Shown here: positions 44,601 to 46,754 of the stretch, one piece after another
Numbering within the stretch: position 1 is the stretch's first letter
Layout: the number at the start of each line of letters is the position of its first letter
Assembly (NCBI GenBank): GCA_016793065.1
Contig: JAEULV010000077.1
Span: 1 to 46,754, forward strand
Source: Hyphomicrobiaceae bacterium
GTDB lineage: Bacteria > Pseudomonadota > Alphaproteobacteria > Rhizobiales > Ancalomicrobiaceae
DNA: 46,754 nt
Direction: 5' to 3'
Notes under the pieces: generated by a model
Seen by the model: only the letters and a program-made list of their open reading frames with translations
Database searches by the model: none
Told to the model about the DNA's origin: nothing
Made by a program: the position numbers and the translations under genes

Positions 44601-45254
44601 TCAGAAGACGAAGCGGTCGTCCTGCCGGGGCGCGAGCGGCGGCAGTTGTGCGTCGAACACGGCGCGCGACGCGATGCCCTTGCCGGAGCGCGCGAACAGG
44701 TGCGCCACCGCCGGGCGGCCGCGTTCGGCGACCAGGGCGACGAGCCGGCCTTCGGGCTTGAGCTGGGCGAACAGCGCATCGGCGACCTGCTCGACCACCC
44801 CCTCGATGACGATCACGTCGTAGGGGGCCTTCGATTTGCCGGCGGTTTCGAGCGGGCCGTCGACCACCGTGACGTTGGCCGCGCCGACCGCGCCCAGCGT
44901 GAAGCGGGCTTCCGCCGCCAGCGCCGGTTCGCTCTCGACAGCCACGACGCTCGCCCCGAGCCGGCCGAGAACCATGGCGGAATAGCCGGTGCCGCATCCC
45001 AGATCGAGCACATGATCGGTGCCGTCGATCTCGGCAAGCTGGACGAGCTTGGCGAACGGCGCCGGGGCGCCCAGCTTGCGCGCGCCGCCCACCGGAATCG
45101 CGTCGTCGATATAGGCAAGGCCGCGCCGAACCTCGGGGACGAACCGCTCGCGCGGCACCTCGCCCATCGCGGCCAACAGCCGCCGGTCGGTGATTCCGGC
45201 GGTCCGAAGCTGGTTGTCCACCATCACTTTGCGCGCGCGGTCGTAGTCGGTCAT
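44601..45254 (-). CDS. Protein-L-isoaspartate O-methyltransferase-like protein
   Basis: A 217-residue SAM-dependent methyltransferase of the PCMT family. Marks are MVDNQLRTAGITDRRLLAAM, VPRERFVPEVRRGLAYID, the SAM-binding motif HVLDLGCGTGYSAMVLGRLG, ASVVAVESEPALAAEA and APYDVIVIEGVVEQV. The active-site region after the start strand reads DDAIPVGGARKLGAPAPFAK, less close to classical Pcm, so the substrate may differ. Homologues upstream of tolC are common in alphaproteobacteria. ATG 45254 starts the family N-terminus; the frame to 45314 is unlikely to be coding. Confidence 0.88.
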   Translation of the reverse strand: MTDYDRARKVMVDNQLRTAGITDRRLLAAMGEVPRERFVPEVRRGLAYIDDAIPVGGARKLGAPAPFAKLVQLAEIDGTDHVLDLGCGTGYSAMVLGRLGASVVAVESEPALAAEARFTLGAVGAANVTVVDGPLETAGKSKAPYDVIVIEGVVEQVADALFAQLKPEGRLVALVAERGRPAVAHLFARSGKGIASRAVFDAQLPPLAPRQDDRFVF

Positions 45255-45330
45255 CTGAGGCCCTGCTGAAGCTCTTGATCCGCCGTGCATAGCGCCGTGA
45301 CCGGCGGGCGGCAAGCGCGCGCCGGAGCGG

Positions 45331-45780
45331 CTATTTGACGATCAGCACCGGCACCTTGCTGCGCGCCAGGACATCGCTCGCCTGGCTGCCCAGCAGCAGC
45401 CGCTTGATGCCGCGCCGGCCGTGCGACCCCATGACGATGAGGTCGGCGCCAAGCTCTTCGGCCACCTGGATGATTCCATCGGACGGGATCTGCTGGCGGA
45501 CATGCCGGTAGTCGGCGCTCACGCCGGACGCCTTCACGGCGTCCTGGACGCCGGCGAGGATCACCCGCGCCTCCGCCGCCTTGGCCTTCTCGAGCTCTTC
45601 GAGGAGCTCGCGCGTGGAGATCGTGATCAGCTCGGCCCCGGGCGCGACGAGGACGGAGGGTTCGGTGACCGTCACGACCTCGACCTTCGCCCCGGCTTCC
45701 CGGGCGATCGCCAGGGCGTGTTCGAGAACCTTCGGCGTCAGTTCGGTGCCGTCGATGGCGACGATGATGTGCTTGTACAA
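45331..45780 (-). CDS. Universal stress protein, UspA family
   Basis: A 149-residue UspA-domain protein. It begins (with TTG read as Met) YKHIIVAIDGTELTPKVLEH and ends with the ATP-binding signature MGSHGRRGIKRLLLGSQASD then VLARSKVPVLIV (G-x2-G-x9-G-[ST] type). The TTG start at 45780 is preferred because AGGAGG lies 4-10 bases upstream at 45784-45790 and the resulting N-terminus matches the family; ATG 45795 would place the Shine-Dalgarno sequence inside the gene. An FNR/FixK-type box lies about 57-70 bases upstream, so expression under low oxygen is likely. Confidence 0.88.
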   Translation of the reverse strand: MYKHIIVAIDGTELTPKVLEHALAIAREAGAKVEVVTVTEPSVLVAPGAELITISTRELLEELEKAKAAEARVILAGVQDAVKASGVSADYRHVRQQIPSDGIIQVAEELGADLIVMGSHGRRGIKRLLLGSQASDVLARSKVPVLIVK

Positions 45781-45836
45781 GGCAACCTCCTGCATCGGTG
45801 ATGCCCACACGCCTAACAGGTGGTGCGCAGCGCGCT

Positions 45837-45850
45837 TTGACGCAAATCAA
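45837..45850 (-). promoter_or_regulatory. FNR/FixK-type box upstream of the UspA gene
   Basis: TTGATTTGCGTCAA (minus strand) matches TTGAT-N4-ATCAA at nine of ten positions and fits TTGA-N6-TCAA exactly. Its centre is about 64 bases upstream of the TTG start. If it acts as a class II activator site centred at -41.5, transcription would begin near 45802, a sensible distance from the start codon. Confidence 0.6.
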
Positions 45851-45909
45851 GGAGGAGGGTGCCGGAGGCCTCGTCCGGATGGGACGCGAATACGCTTGCT
45901 CCGGTCGCC

Positions 45910-46754
45910 CTAGATCCGCGTGAGCAGGCGTCTTAGTCCGTCCCCGAAGCGACGGTCCAAGGCAGCAGCGGCCTCATCCTGCAATTCTGCGGGAACGCGC
46001 ATGTAGTCACCGAAGCTCGCGACGGCGCTGCCCGAAACTCCAGCAGCTTCGAGAATGCCACTCAGCACCGCAACACGGTTGTCTTCGGCCACCTTCGGCT
46101 CGAGCCTCTGATTGCGCGATGCGCTTCCCGGGATTTCCAGCGAGCGCGGATCGACACCGAGATTGGCGAGGATCCGGTGGGCGGGAAATGGCTCCCTGTC
46201 GTCGAAATCGTGGAAGCTGACCTTGCCCGCTACGGCGGCGGCGAACGCCGAGAGATGGCGTTCGTAATCGAAGCAGAAGTCCCAGTAGAGCGGGTACCGT
46301 CGGGCTTCCCGAAAGACGCGAACACGCCCGTCTCGCAATGCGGTACCCAGAGCGCCGACATAGTCGACGAACGCCATCTTGCTTAGCTGAGCCGCCAGGC
46401 TGCTGAAATATGCGCCCGGGGCCCGGAGGCAGAAGGCCCATTCGATCGACGTGGCGCCGGCTTCGCGAGCGCTCTCTTCAACGAGACGGGCTCGGCGTGG
46501 GTCAAAGATCAGCGTCTCGAAATCCTCCGAGGAGAGCAGCGCTGCCTTGAGGTTCATCCGCGCCGCTTCTTGCACGTGGGCGGCGACATGGCGGTAATCC
46601 TCAAGCAGCGTCATCCAGGCGGTGCCGTGGTTACCCGTCATCTTGGCGTCTGGCCGCGTGTAGATGCCGCGCTCAGCCAGCTGCCGCTCGTTGAGCACCA
46701 AAACATGCTGGAAGTAGGTGGACGCGGTTTTGTGGGTTCCGGCATGCACGACCA
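45910..46754 (-). CDS. Sulfotransferase-like P-loop protein (5' end cut by the window)
   Basis: At least 280 residues are visible; the frame runs off the right edge, so the N-terminus may be missing a few residues. The segment HAGTHKTASTYFQHVL has the form of the PAPS 5'-phosphosulfate-binding loop of sulfotransferases (GxxKTxST) and lies near the start as expected. Later stretches include ALLSSEDFETLIF and WAFCLRAPGAYFSSLAAQLS, consistent with the 3'-phosphate-binding region with an Arg and a Ser. The substrate is unknown; carbohydrate or lipid sulfation are possibilities. The stop is a TAG at 45912-45910. Confidence 0.7.
   Translation of the reverse strand, partial: VVHAGTHKTASTYFQHVLVLNERQLAERGIYTRPDAKMTGNHGTAWMTLLEDYRHVAAHVQEAARMNLKAALLSSEDFETLIFDPRRARLVEESAREAGATSIEWAFCLRAPGAYFSSLAAQLSKMAFVDYVGALGTALRDGRVRVFREARRYPLYWDFCFDYERHLSAFAAAVAGKVSFHDFDDREPFPAHRILANLGVDPRSLEIPGSASRNQRLEPKVAEDNRVAVLSGILEAAGVSGSAVASFGDYMRVPAELQDEAAAALDRRFGDGLRRLLTRI

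Overview
The window is a high-GC, gene-dense chromosomal segment of an alphaproteobacterium, most likely a member of the Hyphomicrobiales (Rhizobiales). The evidence is a short ProRS without editing insert, a PopZ/DUF2497 gene between tolC and valS, the pyrB-pyrC'-plsY-dprA order, an NAD-dependent FdsGBA formate dehydrogenase, and a perfect CtrA-type site (TTAA-N7-TTAAC). I see no rRNA, tRNA, CRISPR array, prophage module or transposase gene.

Layout. 1-3200: a terminator from an off-window gene, an AraC-family regulator with two VOC-fold proteins, a YaiI/YqxD protein, and an AbrB/PIN (VapBC-type) toxin-antitoxin pair with a clear palindromic operator. 3213-10183 (minus strand): a formate dehydrogenase operon, fdsG-fdsB-fdsA-fdhD-fdsD, with a LysR regulator as its last gene. 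10454-14953: a ChbG/YdjC deacetylase divergent from a polyprenyl-phosphate-type GT2 and a YfhO-like membrane protein, a set resembling ArnC/D/T by role. 15284-19154: opgG and opgH for periplasmic glucans. 19248-25318 (minus): a DUF2478 NTPase, a Na/Pi cotransporter-PhoU protein, then proS-lolC/E-lolD. 25467-28343 (minus): an ECF sigma factor, a membrane anti-sigma factor and a secreted subtilase. 28555-34143 (minus): ruvC, ruvA, and pyrB-pyrC'-plsY-dprA. 34396-36237 (plus): a small exported protein, exonuclease III and a GFA-family protein. 36238-36755: an AT-rich orphan region with the CtrA site. 36756-38923 (minus): a Sel1-repeat protein and a two-gene hypothetical unit whose second gene is interrupted by a three-hairpin palindromic element. 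39164-45254 (minus): pcm-like, tolC, popZ, valS. 45331-46754 (minus): a UspA protein behind an FNR/FixK-type box and a truncated sulfotransferase-like gene.

Most interesting observations. (1) The sigma/anti-sigma/subtilase trio: the periplasmic tail of the anti-sigma factor resembles the subtilase propeptide, which suggests a protease-propeptide signalling circuit. (2) A 121-bp element of three perfect hairpins (38208-38328) has shifted the frame of a small membrane-protein gene; removing about 125 bp restores a continuous transmembrane helix. (3) The dihydroorotase homologue next to pyrB has lost its metal ligands. (4) A possible glycan-decorating set lies beside opgGH. All functional statements rest on reading motifs and translated sequence by eye; no database search was run.
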